Below, in pieces: positions 21,709-33,070 of a DNA stretch of 64,000 bases; position 1 is the first letter of the stretch, and each line of letters starts with the position of its first letter. The stretch comes from Iris pallida. Lineage: Eukaryota > Streptophyta > Magnoliopsida > Asparagales > Iridaceae. The stretch is taken from the NCBI GenBank assembly GCA_029216955.1, contig JANAVB010010791.1, positions 11,298,438 through 11,362,437 of the forward strand. The letters run 5' to 3'. Both the position numbers and the translations under genes were made by a program. Under the pieces are notes generated by a model. The model saw only the letters and a program-made list of their open reading frames with translations. It was not told the DNA's origin and did no database searches.

Positions 21709-23931
21709 GTGTTCAGACAAGTCATGACAGTCAACATGGCATTCGCCGACGCTTACGAAGAAGACGAAGACATCCCCGAAATTCTTGAGCTAGAACCGTG
21801 GGCCCAGCAGTTGGACGCACAATGGGAAAAGCGGTTCGAACAAAGAGAACCTCCTACTGAATATGAGGTCATACAAGTGGATCTCGGCAGCGAATCTTCT
21901 ACAAAACTAATTTTCGTCAGTAAAAGCCTAACAGACGAAGAACGGGAGTCGCTGCTAGAACTTCTCAGAGAATACATTGATGTGTTCGCCTGGAGCTATG
22001 AAGACATGCCAGGGTTAAATCCCGACATTGCTCTTCACAAACTTAACATTCGGCCAGATGCGAAACCAGTCAAGCAACAACAGCGATGCTTCCGCCCAGG
22101 CATCATGGACGCGATCGAAGCCGAAGTCAACAAACTGATAGCCAGCGGCTTCATTCATGAGGAGCAACATCCCGATTGGGTCGCCAATATAGTACCCGTC
22201 CTCAAGAAGAATGGAAAGATTCGAATCTGCATCGACTTCCGCAATCTGAACGAGGTATGCCCCAAAGATGAATTCCTCCTTCCTATCACAGACATCATGA
22301 TCGACAATACCTGCAGCTTCGAACGTATGTCATTCATGGATGGCTTCTCGGGGTACAACCAAATCAAAATGTCTCCTGATGACGAAAAGCATACATCATT
22401 CCGAACACCGATTGGCACATACTGCTATACAGTTATGCCTTTCGGTTTAAAGAATGCTGGCGCCACATATCAAAGAGCCACGAGCATTATCTTCAGAGAC
22501 CACTTACGCAAGACAGTAGAGTGCTATATTGACGATATAGCCGTTAAGAGTCATTACAAGGGAGACCATCTGCATGATCTAAAGACGGTATTCGACCTAA
22601 TACGAGCGCACAATTTAAAAATGAACCCTACGAAGTCCTTTCTGGGCGTATCCAGCGGGAAGTTCTTGGGTTTCATCATCACGGCACAAGGTATCCATGT
22701 AGACCCTGAGAAGACGAAAGCAATCATGGAGATGGGTCCCCCGAGAAATCTCCGCGAACTCAGAGGCCTCCAAGGGAGGCTAGCTTACATCAGAAGGTTC
22801 ATTTCTAACCTCTCCGGGCGATGCCGACCGTTCACGCACCTCATGAAGAAAGGAGTCTCATTCGTATGGGACGAAGAATGTCAGCGTGCTTTCGACAGCA
22901 TCAAAGAATATTTGTCAAATCCTCCAGTTTTGGTGGCCCCGATTCCTGGAAAACCATTCCTGCTCTATGTACGAGCAATGGAACACTCCCTCGGGGCTCT
23001 ACTGGCACAGAACAATGACGCAGGCCATGAGCAGGCCATATATTACCTCAGCCGAATGATGATTGTGCCAGAGCACCGATACACCGCTGTGGAGAAGGAA
23101 TGCCTCGCCCTGGTGTTCGCCATTCAAAAAATGCGACACTATGTCACCGGACAAACGATACACGTGATCTCACGAATCAACCCTCTCAGGGTCCTCATGA
23201 CTAAACCAGGGGCACTCAGCTCTCGCCTCGCTACATGGGCAATATTGCTGTCCCCTTATCATATGATCTTCGTCCCACAAAAGGCAGTCAAAGGTCAAGC
23301 CCTGGCAGACTTCTTAGCAGCCCACCCAGGCTCGGAGTCCTCCAAGATATATAAAGAGATCCCAGATGAGGTCGCCGACTCGCATGCAACCTCTCACGAG
23401 AATATATGGCGAATGTTCTTCGACGGTGCTTCGAGGACCGGACCTAAAGGCAATATAGTCGTCGGGGTCGGGGTAGTGCTGATCTCCCCTTCCGGATTGG
23501 TGATTAACCGCGCTTATTCCCTTACAGAACCCTGCTCTAACAATGTGGCCGAGTACAATGCTCTGGTCATTGGCCTCCAACTTGCAAGAGAGCTGGAGGT
23601 AGAATACCTTGAAGCATACGACGATTCCCAACTAATCGTCAATCAGATCCGGGGCTCATACGAAGTCCGCCACGAAGATATGGTCCCTTATCACCAAATA
23701 GCGATTGACATCATCTCGTCATTCGAGGGGTTCTTCATCGAACATGTCCCCAGACTCCAAAATAGCGAAGCCGATGCCCTAGCTGGTCTTGCCGCTTCCC
23801 TAGCAGTTCCGAACTATGATCGCCAATCAGTAGATGTGATAGGCCACGAACTGGTCTGTCCCAAGAACAATGTGCAATTCGTAGCGAGTTATTCCGCCCA
23901 GACGATCGATGATGCCCCAGATTGGAGATAG
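21709..23931 (+). CDS. pol: Element A reverse transcriptase, degenerate RNase H and archaeal-type RNase H
   Basis: A 740-residue open frame. RT spans about residues 95-330, with FMDGFSGYNQI (Asp211), the fingers block VRICIDFRNLNEVCP-like near 171-184, MPFGLKNAGATYQR and the YIDD catalytic pair at 273-276. The gypsy RNase H follows (about 400-545), but its first Asp is missing (LLYVRAMEHSLGALLA) and the TDH block reads ISRINPL, so it is probably inactive. An archaeal-type RNase H (about 565-705) has intact ligands: FFDGAS, NNVAEYNAL, YDDSQL and SEADALAGLA. The frame ends at a TAG directly after APDWR, where element C reads on (RDWRTLFID), so RT and IN were one polyprotein. The RT part looks intact. 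Confidence 0.93.
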   Translation: MFRQVMTVNMAFADAYEEDEDIPEILELEPWAQQLDAQWEKRFEQREPPTEYEVIQVDLGSESSTKLIFVSKSLTDEERESLLELLREYIDVFAWSYEDMPGLNPDIALHKLNIRPDAKPVKQQQRCFRPGIMDAIEAEVNKLIASGFIHEEQHPDWVANIVPVLKKNGKIRICIDFRNLNEVCPKDEFLLPITDIMIDNTCSFERMSFMDGFSGYNQIKMSPDDEKHTSFRTPIGTYCYTVMPFGLKNAGATYQRATSIIFRDHLRKTVECYIDDIAVKSHYKGDHLHDLKTVFDLIRAHNLKMNPTKSFLGVSSGKFLGFIITAQGIHVDPEKTKAIMEMGPPRNLRELRGLQGRLAYIRRFISNLSGRCRPFTHLMKKGVSFVWDEECQRAFDSIKEYLSNPPVLVAPIPGKPFLLYVRAMEHSLGALLAQNNDAGHEQAIYYLSRMMIVPEHRYTAVEKECLALVFAIQKMRHYVTGQTIHVISRINPLRVLMTKPGALSSRLATWAILLSPYHMIFVPQKAVKGQALADFLAAHPGSESSKIYKEIPDEVADSHATSHENIWRMFFDGASRTGPKGNIVVGVGVVLISPSGLVINRAYSLTEPCSNNVAEYNALVIGLQLARELEVEYLEAYDDSQLIVNQIRGSYEVRHEDMVPYHQIAIDIISSFEGFFIEHVPRLQNSEADALAGLAASLAVPNYDRQSVDVIGHELVCPKNNVQFVASYSAQTIDDAPDWR

Positions 23932-25153
23932 CCATTCATCGACCTCGTCGTCTACGACATCCTGCCCGAGAACCCAAAGGATGTCACTTCCATCAGACGA
24001 CGTTCTTTCAGATTCTTCTACGATACAGAGACAAAAATACTGTATCGCCGCTCCTACGATGGACTACTGCTTCGGTGTCTGTCAAATACAGAAGCCAAAG
24101 AAGCTGTACAAGAAGCTCATGACGGCGTCTGTAGGGCCCACCAGCCCGACCAAAAACTGCAATACGCCTTCGCCGAATGGGCTACTATTGGCCCACAATG
24201 GTGGCAGATGCGATAGATTATGCTAGAAAATGTAAAGCCTGCCAAGTCCACGTGGACTTCATTCACCGACCATCCGAGTTTCTACATCCGACAGTGGCAT
24301 CCTGGCCATTCGAAGCATGGGGAATGGATATCATTGGTCCAATCACCCCACCTTCCTCCCGAGGACATCGCTTTATACTTACGATCACTAATTACTTCTT
24401 CAAATGGGCGGAAGCTGTCCCACTCACGGAAGTTAAGACTTCAAACGTGATCATCTTCCTTAAGCATCACATCATCTACCACTTTGGACTGCCCCGAAGG
24501 ATCATCCATGATAATGGTCCGCAGTTTGCAAGACACATATTCTATCGATTTTGCGATAAGCACCGTATTCAGAATGTCGCTTCGACACCGTACAACCCGG
24601 CAGTGAACGGGTTGGCAGAGGCATTCAACAAAACAATCAACAAACTCCTCAAAAACTTTGTCTTCTCCAACAAACGCGACTGGAACGAGAAGCTCGGTGA
24701 ATGCTTATAGGCTTATCGCATACACCATTCTCCCTGGTGTACGGGAGTGAAGCAGTCCTCCCATTGGAGACTCAGATCCCCTCACTACGTGTCGCCCTCA
24801 CACATCAATTGACGACAGACGAAAACTACCATCGCCAGCTATAGGAATTGGAGGCACTAAACGAAAAGTGCCTCTTGGCTCAGCAACGAATTGAGCTATA
24901 CCAAGCACGCATCTCCGGAGCCTTCAACAAGAAGGTCAAAATTAGAACATTCCAGGTAGGCGATCTCGTTCTGGCAGTCCGGAGGCCGATGGTCATGACT
25001 CACAAGACCGTCGGCAAATTCCAGCCAAAGTGGGAAGGCCCATTTATTATTGAGACAGTATTCTCCAATGGTGCTTACCGCCTCGCAAAACAAAATGGAG
25101 ACTTGCTCATGTTGCCCATCAACGGCAAGTTCCTGAAGAAATATTATGTCTAA
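23932..25153 (+). pseudogene. pol: Element A integrase, broken
   Basis: The N-terminal zinc region is seen as HDGVCRAHQ and CKACQVH, split by frameshifts near 24130-24180. The core reads WGMDIIGPITPP, IIHDNGPQF and GLAEAFNK, so all three catalytic acids (D, D, E) are present. In GECL*AYR the conserved Trp is a TAG at 24708-24710, and about nine residues are deleted just after AYR. The C-terminal part (about 24770-25153) resumes with a further TAG near 24841 and ends KFLKKYYV. Element C has the intact counterpart. Function: strand transfer of the cDNA; this copy is inactive. Confidence 0.9.
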
Positions 25154-25172
25154 ACGACATTCTCTCCAGATC

Positions 25173-25330
25173 ATCGAGTCATGTACCCGCTGGTACCGCT
25201 GAACTCACATCCACAACATTTCAGATTATCGAGTCATGTACCCGCTGGTGCCGCTGAACTCATACTTTCTCAATATTCTAAATTGCCGAGTTATGTACCC
25301 GCTGGTGCCTCTGAACTCACATTCCGGTCA
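25173..25330 (+). repeat. Three tandem units of about 70 bp after integrase
   Basis: Each unit contains GAGTCATGTACCCGCTGGTG followed by CCGCTGAACTCA or CCTCTGAACTCA. The units start near 25179, 25229 and 25284. They look like longer relatives of the CATGTCC...ACCTCTGA motif that follows. Confidence 0.75.
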
Positions 25331-25359
25331 CTCTTTCAGATAGTAAGTCACGTATGATT

Positions 25360-25922
25360 ATACCTCTGAACTTCCTTCCTGGAAGAGATCCTCCCTCATG
25401 ATACACTACCCGCACTCCCAGCGCACAAAAAGGGTAATCGATCCACAAATTTTTGAAACGGCCATGTCCTCATTACCTCTGAGTCGTTTTCACTTCCACC
25501 AAAAACAAACCGCCCCCTCGCATAGAACTTCCACGTTCTCCTACCTCTGAGTCGTTCTATGTACCCCCTCTTTATTGAGCCCACTCCTGCCATGTCCTCA
25601 TTATCTCTGAGTGGGAAGGCTCCGTCGAAGAAACCTTCATGCTTGCCATGTCCATATTACCTCTGAGCAAGTATGTTGGTTCCCTTTCAACCTATTATCT
25701 GTACCCACAACCGGAGTACGACAAGGATAATTGGTCCACAAATGTCCTTTGTTGACCACAAATGTCCTCTGTTGACCACAAATGTCCTCTGTTGACCACA
25801 AATGTCCTCTGTTGACCACAAATATCTCCCGTGAAGTCACTCATGCCATGTCCTCATTACCTCTGAACAGGAAGATTCTGCGATAAAACCCTTATGCTTG
25901 CCATGTCCTCATAACCTCTGAA
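25360..25922 (+). repeat. CATGTCC-N-ATTACCTCTGA motif array, 3' of integrase
   Basis: Seven or eight copies of CATGTCCTCATTACCTCTGA or close variants: near 25361 (partial), 25463, 25532 (partial), 25591, 25647, 25847 and 25902. Spacing is 50-70 bp where regular. Element C has the same motif in the same orientation relative to gag-pol at 53678-53930. Confidence 0.8.
25731..25830 (+). repeat. 20-bp tandem repeat, five units
   Basis: The unit GTTGACCACAAATGTCCTCT is repeated head to tail from 25751, with a degenerate first and last unit. Looser relatives (GGCCCACAAATATCCTCTGC) occur near 26000 and 26180. The rest of 25930-26372 has no gene I can see. Confidence 0.9.
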
Positions 25923-26372
25923 CAAATATGCTGGTTTTCTTTCATCCTATTATCCGTATCCTAAACCAGGGCACGCCAAGGATAATAGGCCCACAAATAT
26001 CCTCTGCTAAGTTTCTTAGCATAAATCCCCATCTCACCATGCCCCGGGAGCCCAATTGCTCTACGACATTCTTTTTTTCAATACCGAGAGCACCCATGAC
26101 CACTTTGACATGGCTGTTCCGGATATCCTGACCAAACTTGTTATCCGTACCTAAAACCAAGGTACGCCTAGGGTAACAGGTCCACAAATAATCCCCCAGC
26201 AAGTCCAGTTCCACGAATACCGCAAGTACAAGAAAGAGAAGATGAGTTGAAACATGCCCATTCATTCAAAATTCAAAAGTGCTACATCATTTAGGATCAC
26301 ATCCTTTACAAGATCAAAACAAAAAAAAGACGAAAAAGAAAACAACAGCAAAAGAAAAAAACAGAAAGCTGA

Positions 26373-28181
26373 TCACTGCTCCGGGGCACATAACGCCCTG
26401 AGACGGTCCGTCAGCAAGGCAACCGACCGCTCAAACCTCTGGGTAGCTCGACGCTCCGCCTCTTCAGTCAGCACCGCCTCGTCCTCCAGTTGAGCATGGG
26501 CTTGCCAGTTATCTTTGAATCTCTTAATGGCCCGCTCCAGGTTGACAGAAGATCAGGAAACCCTCTGGGCCTCCTGAGAAATCGACTCCTGTTCCGCACG
26601 AGCAGCCTCCAACTCTGACTCTAAGAAGGCCAACTCCCTCTGCAGTGCGAGAATTTGCTCCTTCGTATCAACGATTCCACGAGAAGCAGACTCTTTCCGA
26701 GCCCGAAAAGCCTGACTTCGACGACCCAGCCTGTCATACGAAGCGGAGAACTTGTCAAGGCCCCCCCGCACAACTGGCCCGGCAGTATCTCGAGCGAGCT
26801 TGATCCTATCCCGAGTAGCAATGAGGAAGCCCCGCTTCCGTTCAATCGCAGCAGGCAAGCCCGCCTGCCGTATCGCCAGCAATTGGGTCATAAGCTGATC
26901 AGCCTCTGCCAACTTAGGCTCCAGGAGTGCAGCCAACCCCACCCCGCAAGGAAGAGACTTCAAAGTTGCAACCTGACCCCGAGCGCACCGCAGAGACAGA
27001 GTAAAAGGGGTCCCCCATTCTATAGCAGCATCTACGCCCCTCTTTAAATGGCGATAGAAGCTATCGACCACATCCTGCGTCACCTCGTCCAGAGCCTCCG
27101 AGGAAGCCGGTGTCAATGGAAGTGTAGCCGGCAACGCTGAAGAAGACGCAACAGAATCTGCCGCTCCTGCCACAAAAGAAACAAACTCCGCACAGAAGGA
27201 CGCATGAACAGCGGCCAACTCCTCTTCAGCGGCCCGCAGAACTTGAATGCTCGGCAGAGTCGAGAGGTCAATCTCCGGAGCCGTATGATCAGCAGACGAT
27301 GAGGTGGAGACCATCGCAAGCTCCATTCCCATCTGTCCGGGGCTGGCGGGAGGCCCCTCGACATGAGGCGGCGAAGGAGAGGAAACGCTCTTTTCTCCCA
27401 GATCACGGCAAGCCGAGCCTTCTCCAAGAACATCTGCGGTAGGAAGTAAAGGGTCAGGACCTGTAGGGCCAAGGCAACCATGAATCGATTTGACCCGAAG
27501 GATATGTTGATAGAGCAAATAAGCCCCCTCACTAGTCAATATTTGGTGGAGGAGTGTGGAGGCTAAAGTTCGCCTACAGCCACCGTAGCCTCTTCACCAA
27601 CAGTCTCCGAGTCAGGTATAATAGGCTCCTCCGCCCCTGCACCCTCAGGAAGGGATGCAACGAGATCGGCGTCGCCTTGCTGAAGTTCAGCGATCTCGGA
27701 GACGGGCCCGAGGAAACCTTCGTCACCCTGGGCCGAGGCCTCAGCAACCTGGGAGCTTCCAGCCGCCGCTGAGAGAGCCTCCGCAGAAAGGACCGCGGCA
27801 CACATGTCGCTAATCAAAGCAGCAAGGGCCGGATCAACGCCAGGGGCAGTAGACGGTTCAGAAGAGCCTGGTTCGTCAAACGCCTACAAAGAAAAAATGG
27901 TTAGGTCATATCCCATGCGACTCGAACATGAGTCGGACACGCAGCATACTTGGAAATACAGGCTCGCGCATAAAATATGCGGCATAGCCGTGACAGTTCA
28001 TGTTGATGGTCCTACCAGCAATAGGCGGGTGAACGTCGGGGTAAAAAACATGCACGTCAGCCGGCGGAGGAGCCGCCACGTTCGCCGCCATCGATGAAGA
28101 TGCGGCCTTCTTGCCCTTCGCTGCCGCAGACAACGATGCGGCCTTCTTACCCGTAGCAGCGGTAGTCTTCTTGGAAGCCAT
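26373..28181 (-). pseudogene. Antisense ORF of element A (coiled-coil protein, PMD apparently lost)
   Basis: On the minus strand the ATG at 28181 gives MASKKTTAATGKKAASLSAA, matching the start of the element C antisense gene (MAPKKSSAA...KGKK). An apparent acceptor CTTTGTAG precedes 27883, where the text continues AFDEPGSSEPSTAPGVDP with an acidic stretch to 27563. A further open frame (27539-26553, 328 residues) holds FYRHLKRGVDAA and a long charged Leu-rich coiled coil (LQRELAFLESELEAARAEQE). Past a stop at 26553, PEQ and a TGA at 26373 end it. Unlike element C there is no plant mobile domain between exon 1 and the acidic region. Nuclear localisation is likely from the Lys-rich start. Role unknown. 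Confidence 0.7.
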
Positions 28182-28280
28182 TGGCGATCGTTGATGAGAG
28201 AAGACGAAGAGGAAGTCGACAACAAGGAGTTCGAGCAAAAAAGAGAAGGTAAAGAAACCCTCAAAAAATAAAATTACTCC

Positions 28281-28498
28281 TATTTATAGGCGAAGGAGGC
28301 TCAAAAAATCAAACAAATGCCTCGATCCACACGTCGCCTAAAAGAATAAAGGAAAAATGCTTCGGTCAAAACAAAACTGACCCTTGGGATCCTCCCCCAA
28401 GAGGCGGTACGTGGTTGGGATACGTGGCAAAAAGTATATGCGGCCTAACAAGCTCATGTGGCCAGATAAATCCATGCCGCTGAATCATCTATGCGGTC
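28281..28498 (-). promoter_or_regulatory. Promoter of the element A antisense gene with ATGCGG motifs
   Basis: The minus strand has TATAAATAGG (TATAAATA at 28288-28281), 100 bp from the antisense ATG. Upstream of it, at 28438, 28456, 28474 and 28491, are ATGCGGCC, ATGTGGCC, ATGCCGCT and ATGCGGTC. More ATGCGG copies lie in exon 1 and just after it (27914, 27977, 28100, 28136). This layout matches the antisense promoter of element C. Confidence 0.7.
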
Positions 28499-28550
28499 AA
28501 CAAAGGCCATGCTTCTTATTCAAAGTATTTCAATTTTGTAAATTGAAAAC

Positions 28551-28563
28551 TTTGAAGGGGGTC
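28551..28563 (+). other. Polypurine tract of element A
   Basis: TTTGAAGGGGGTC lies 1 bp before the 3' LTR. It primes plus-strand DNA synthesis. Element C has the same 13 bases at the matching place on its own strand. Confidence 0.9.
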
Positions 28564-28564
28564 T

Positions 28565-29990
28565 TGTAGAAGCATGGAAAATATCAGAATGATGATCTAT
28601 GCGGCTCGAAACAGGAGAACCCCATGCGGCTCATACAGGAGTAGTCCCATGCGGTTCAGAGAGACTCTTAGTTTCATGCGGCTCGGGGCAGAAGAGTCCA
28701 TGCGGCTTACATAGGGACAGTCTTATGCGGTTCAAAGAGCACCCCAGCCGCATGCAGTTCAGAAGTACATACGGCTCACATACGACCAACGGAGATATGC
28801 GGCTCGATCAACACCACGTGTCCCCATGGGACCCCTTCACACGGCTGGCCATCGAGTAATAGCCCTATTCAATACTCTGCCATGATTTGACAGCTGACGG
28901 CTCTGACATGAAGTGTCATAATGGTCCTGTCATAATGACAGACTCTTTGGGAATAGAAGAAAATCTCTGACACGATCCGAGATTGCCACGTGGCTACTCC
29001 CATGCGGCTCAATTAAAGAACAGCTTCATGCGACTGGCAAGAATCATCTTCCTGCGGCTCACCAAGAAGCCATCCCATACGGCTCGCGAGTACTATACCT
29101 ATGCGGCTCACCAAGAAGCCATCCCATGCGGCTCACAAGTACTATACCTATACGGCTCACTGAGACGCTGTCTCATGTGGTTCATGGATATCATGCGGTT
29201 CTGACAGGATCCACCATTAAGACACGTGGCAGAGATTCAATGGGCCCCACGACTTAACAGCTGGTAGTAAGGATGATTATGGGATACAGATCAATCAGAG
29301 ATTTACCAGATCCCAATGACCATATTTAACGTTATCCTCATAATTAATGAGATCAGGTCATATCATTCATGATCAAGCCAATGGGACACGTGGTGAGAGA
29401 TCCAAGCTTAACATAACCAATCATGAAGATTTAAAGTAATCAGCATTAATCATTCACAGGATTCAATACTATCCCCATTTATGGCCCAGATCCTTTACGC
29501 CTTAAACTAATGGTCCAGATTGATTATACATCAGGCCGCCGCCACTTTGAGAATGGGTAATGATCCAAACCCTAATGATGCCCCCACTATTATAAATAGC
29601 AAAGTGCCATTCCCTTATAAAATATACACGATCAGGAGGAGATAGACAGAAAGAGCTTCCCCCTAATAATCAGAGAGAAAATACACAAAGAAAGAGAGAA
29701 GTCAGAAGAGCAATACGAGGAGAGCAAGAAGAGCATTTCTTCATCAACGCCAACCATCTCTTCACAGGAGCCAAGGCTGCATACCGATCGTCCAAGGAGT
29801 AAGGCAGGGCTGCCGTCGCCTTCCCGAGCCTCTATCGTCACCCCCCAGAATCTAAAATAAACAATTGTACTTAGACTATTGTACCTAGGTTTTCGTCCCT
29901 AGGCTTTCTTTGTACGAGCGAGTTTGTAACGTGAAGTAAAAGTCCGGTCCTCCGATAATTGTTCTGCTCTTTTATATTTCATGGCAAACA
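28565..29990 (+). repeat. Element A 3' LTR
   Basis: It starts TGTAGAAGCATGG and ends ATGGCAAACA. The ATGCGGCTC array is at 28599-29201 and the TATA box at 29591-29598. It is followed by the right TSD CGCGC (29991-29995). Confidence 0.95.
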
Positions 29991-29995
29991 CGCGC

Positions 29996-32900
29996 CTTCA
30001 TCAACTCGCAGTGGTTTGATCTTGACCTCACTCCAGTCTGTCGCACCTCAACGCCACTGAATCAGATCACTCCCTCTCCTCATCAAGATCAGCAGTAATT
30101 CTAATCGACCTAAGAAATGCTTCCGCTTCCTTGCACTTTGGACTCATCATCCCCAGTTCAAGGATATCGTGACATCCACCTGGAGCAGCATCGACGAACT
30201 TGACCCCCTTGTGCGAGTGGCTGCCAAACTTAAAGCTACTAGGCATGCGCTCACTCGATAGAGTAAGGAAGCTTACGGGGACATCTTCCAGGCTATCCGT
30301 ATCACGAAAGACGATTTAACTCGAGTTGAGAGTCTATTTGCTCGTGACAAATCCCCTTCGGCCCGTGCCTCCCTCAACCTTACTAGAGCATTGTTGAAGT
30401 TTCATCTCAAAGTCGAGGACGAATTTTGGAAACAAAAAGCCAGGCTGACCTAGAACACTAAGGGCAACAAAAATACAAAATACTTTCACTCTGGTGTCAA
30501 AGGGCGCAGACAACAACTCTACCTCCATCAAATCATCGATGAGAGTGGTTGCATGCTTAAAGATCAACGGGACATTCAAACGGCCATGAAAGAGAACATC
30601 CACAAGGATAACGCTTGAAAGAGAACATCCACAAGGATAACGCTTTTCCAACGGCCATCCCTTGCTTGATCGAGGGGCAGAGACAACTCCTAACTCCAAC
30701 TTCTACCTTCTGAACAAGAGGTAAAAGATGTCGTCTGGTCGTTGAATGAGAATAGCGTTCCCGGCCCGGATGGCTTCATCAGTGTCTTCTTCAGATCCTG
30801 TTGGGACATAATCAAGTCGGACATCCATGATGCGGTGATCGCATTCTTTCAAGGAGCTAAGTAACCCAAATTGATTTCCAGCACCGACCTGATCTTGATC
30901 CCCAAGAAGGATAACCCAGAAACCTTCAAAGACTTTAGACCTTTGAGTATATGCACCTTTATTAACAACATCATATCCAAGATCATTGTCGATCGCATGT
31001 CTGGGTTACTTCCCAAAATCATCTCTGAAGCACAAAGTGGGCTTTTGCGAGGCCGTAACATCTTAGACAACATCTTGTTGGCTCAAGAGATGATCACATG
31101 CATGAAATTTTCTTCCAGGGGAGGTAGCACTACCATCAAGCTGGACAAGGAGAAGTCGTACGACAGACTTGACTGGCAATTCATGATCTGAGTGTTCAGG
31201 TCCTTTGGTTTCTCAAAGACTTGGATCGATATCGTTTGGAGATTGATCAGTAACTCATAGTTCTCCACCATCGTCAACGGGAAAGTCGACAATTTTTTTA
31301 AATCTAGTAGTGGTGTCAGACAAGGAGGCCCATTATTGGCTACCATCTTCATCATTGCCGCTGAAGCGCTGAGTAGGAATTTGGACCAAATGGTCGGTTC
31401 CTTCCATTTTTAGCACTTCTACCATGCTAGCGGTTGTTCGATCATTACACACCTGGCCAACGCTGAGGACATTCTTATCTTCTCCTACGGAGATGTTGGC
31501 TCTGTCGAGGTGGTCAACAACACGCTGCAGAGATACACTAGATGCTCTGGACAGTGTATGAACTCCAACAAGAGTGTAATATATGTGCATCATTCTGTTG
31601 ACAGAGCCCACTCCACCATGCTCACCAATATCTCGTCCTTCTCAGTAGCTCATCCCCCTTCTCTTATCTAGGGTGCCCTCTAGTGTACGGTAGGACACAC
31701 TAGGGTTTGTTCGATAAGTTAGTAGGAAAAATTAGAAAATAAGATTGAGGGGTGGCACAAGGCTATCCAATCTCTTGGCGAGAAGATGATTATGATCCAG
31801 CATCTCCTCTCTTTAATCCCGATTTATAACCTGGCCGCTTGCTCCCTACCAAGAAGGTTCTCACCATCATAGAAAATCTACTCGCCAACTTCTTCGGGGG
31901 TCACTGCAACGGTAAGGATAAGCATCATTGGGCCAGCTAAAACACCATGGTTGAACCCACATCCAAGGGCGGACTAGGGTTCTGCAGATTAGCCCATGTT
32001 GTTGATGCATGTTCGATGAAGCTTTGGTGGAAACTTTGAGAGAATTGCTTCGTCTGGGTACGCTTCATGAAGGCCAGATACTTTGAATACTCATCCTTCA
32101 GTCGTCTCCCATAATAGTATGTCATCTACTTTTTGGCATCGTATCCTGATCGGGAGGCGGCTAGCTGAACCATTGATCAAGCTCAGACTGGGATCGGGAG
32201 AATCGTTTCTCTTCTTGGAGTAGTGGTTCAGGGATACCCTTCTTTTCCCATCTTCGGACACCTCCATCCCCAGTATCATTAGAAATTTATGGTGTGACAA
32301 AGATTGGCAATAGGCTAGGGTACATTCGTAGCTCGAAGAGGAGGCTGCTGCAGGACTAGATGCCTTCGGCCTAGCGATTGGCACAGACCCTGACTCTCTT
32401 AGGTTGCCCCTGATGGACGATGGTTCCTTCTTCCTGGCATCGGCAGGAATGCGGCCCGAGGGGAAGGAGCGTCGTCCCCCATCATCTCTCACTTCTGGCT
32501 TTCTTGCATCCCTAAGAAGTGGTCCATTTTGCTTTGGAGAGCATTTCACAATAAACTCCCCACCGATGAAGCTCTCGTTACTTTTGGTTTCTAATTAGCC
32601 TCCGCGTGTCATTGCTGCTCTGTGAGAAGGCATTGAACTGCGGACCGCATCCTCTTTATAGGCGACCTGGCCTCAGCTATGTGGCTCAGGTTCTCTACTT
32701 ACGGACCCCGAAATCGACTGATGGGCGCCTCAATGGTCTTCTAGCCACCAGGGGCAAAGCCTCTCACGGACATCAGATCATCGCAACTGCTATCACGTGG
32801 GTCCTCTGGAAGAACCGCAACAAGTTCAGATACGAAGGTTACCAGTTCAACTCTGTCCAACTGAATTTTGAGGTCATCAGACAAATTCTTAAGGTTAGTA

Positions 32901-33070
32901 GACACTGCAAGCATGCCCAGGAGGGCTCTCCCTGCACATTTGATTTTGTTTTTGTTTGAGGCTCTTGACCTCTGAGTGGACGTCTCCTCCCTGCTCCTAT
33001 AGTTTTCCTTTAGTGCTCATTGTAAAGGCTTCAGCATTTTGCACCTTTTATATCAATATATGACTCGGTT

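Larger units (their letters stand above)
4985..29990 (+). mobile_element. Element A: Tat-lineage Ty3/gypsy retrotransposon with nested LARD1
   Basis: Two LTRs of about 1427 and 1426 bp flank a primer site, a 5' extra ORF joined to gag, protease, RT, degenerate RNase H, archaeal-type RNase H, integrase, repeat arrays, an antisense ORF and a polypurine tract. The gypsy order RT-RH-IN with two RNase H domains is the mark of the Tat lineage (Tat/Ogre/Retand). Without the nested element it is about 14.9 kb. The coding part has several stops and frameshifts, so it is non-autonomous now. The LTRs differ by roughly 2 bases per 60 by eye in the first 240 bases, so the insertion is not recent. Confidence 0.93.

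Noticed and set aside
25360..25922. Spaced repeats that at first sight recall a CRISPR array
   Set aside because: Repeats are degenerate, spacing is uneven, there are no cas genes, and the context is a plant retrotransposon.
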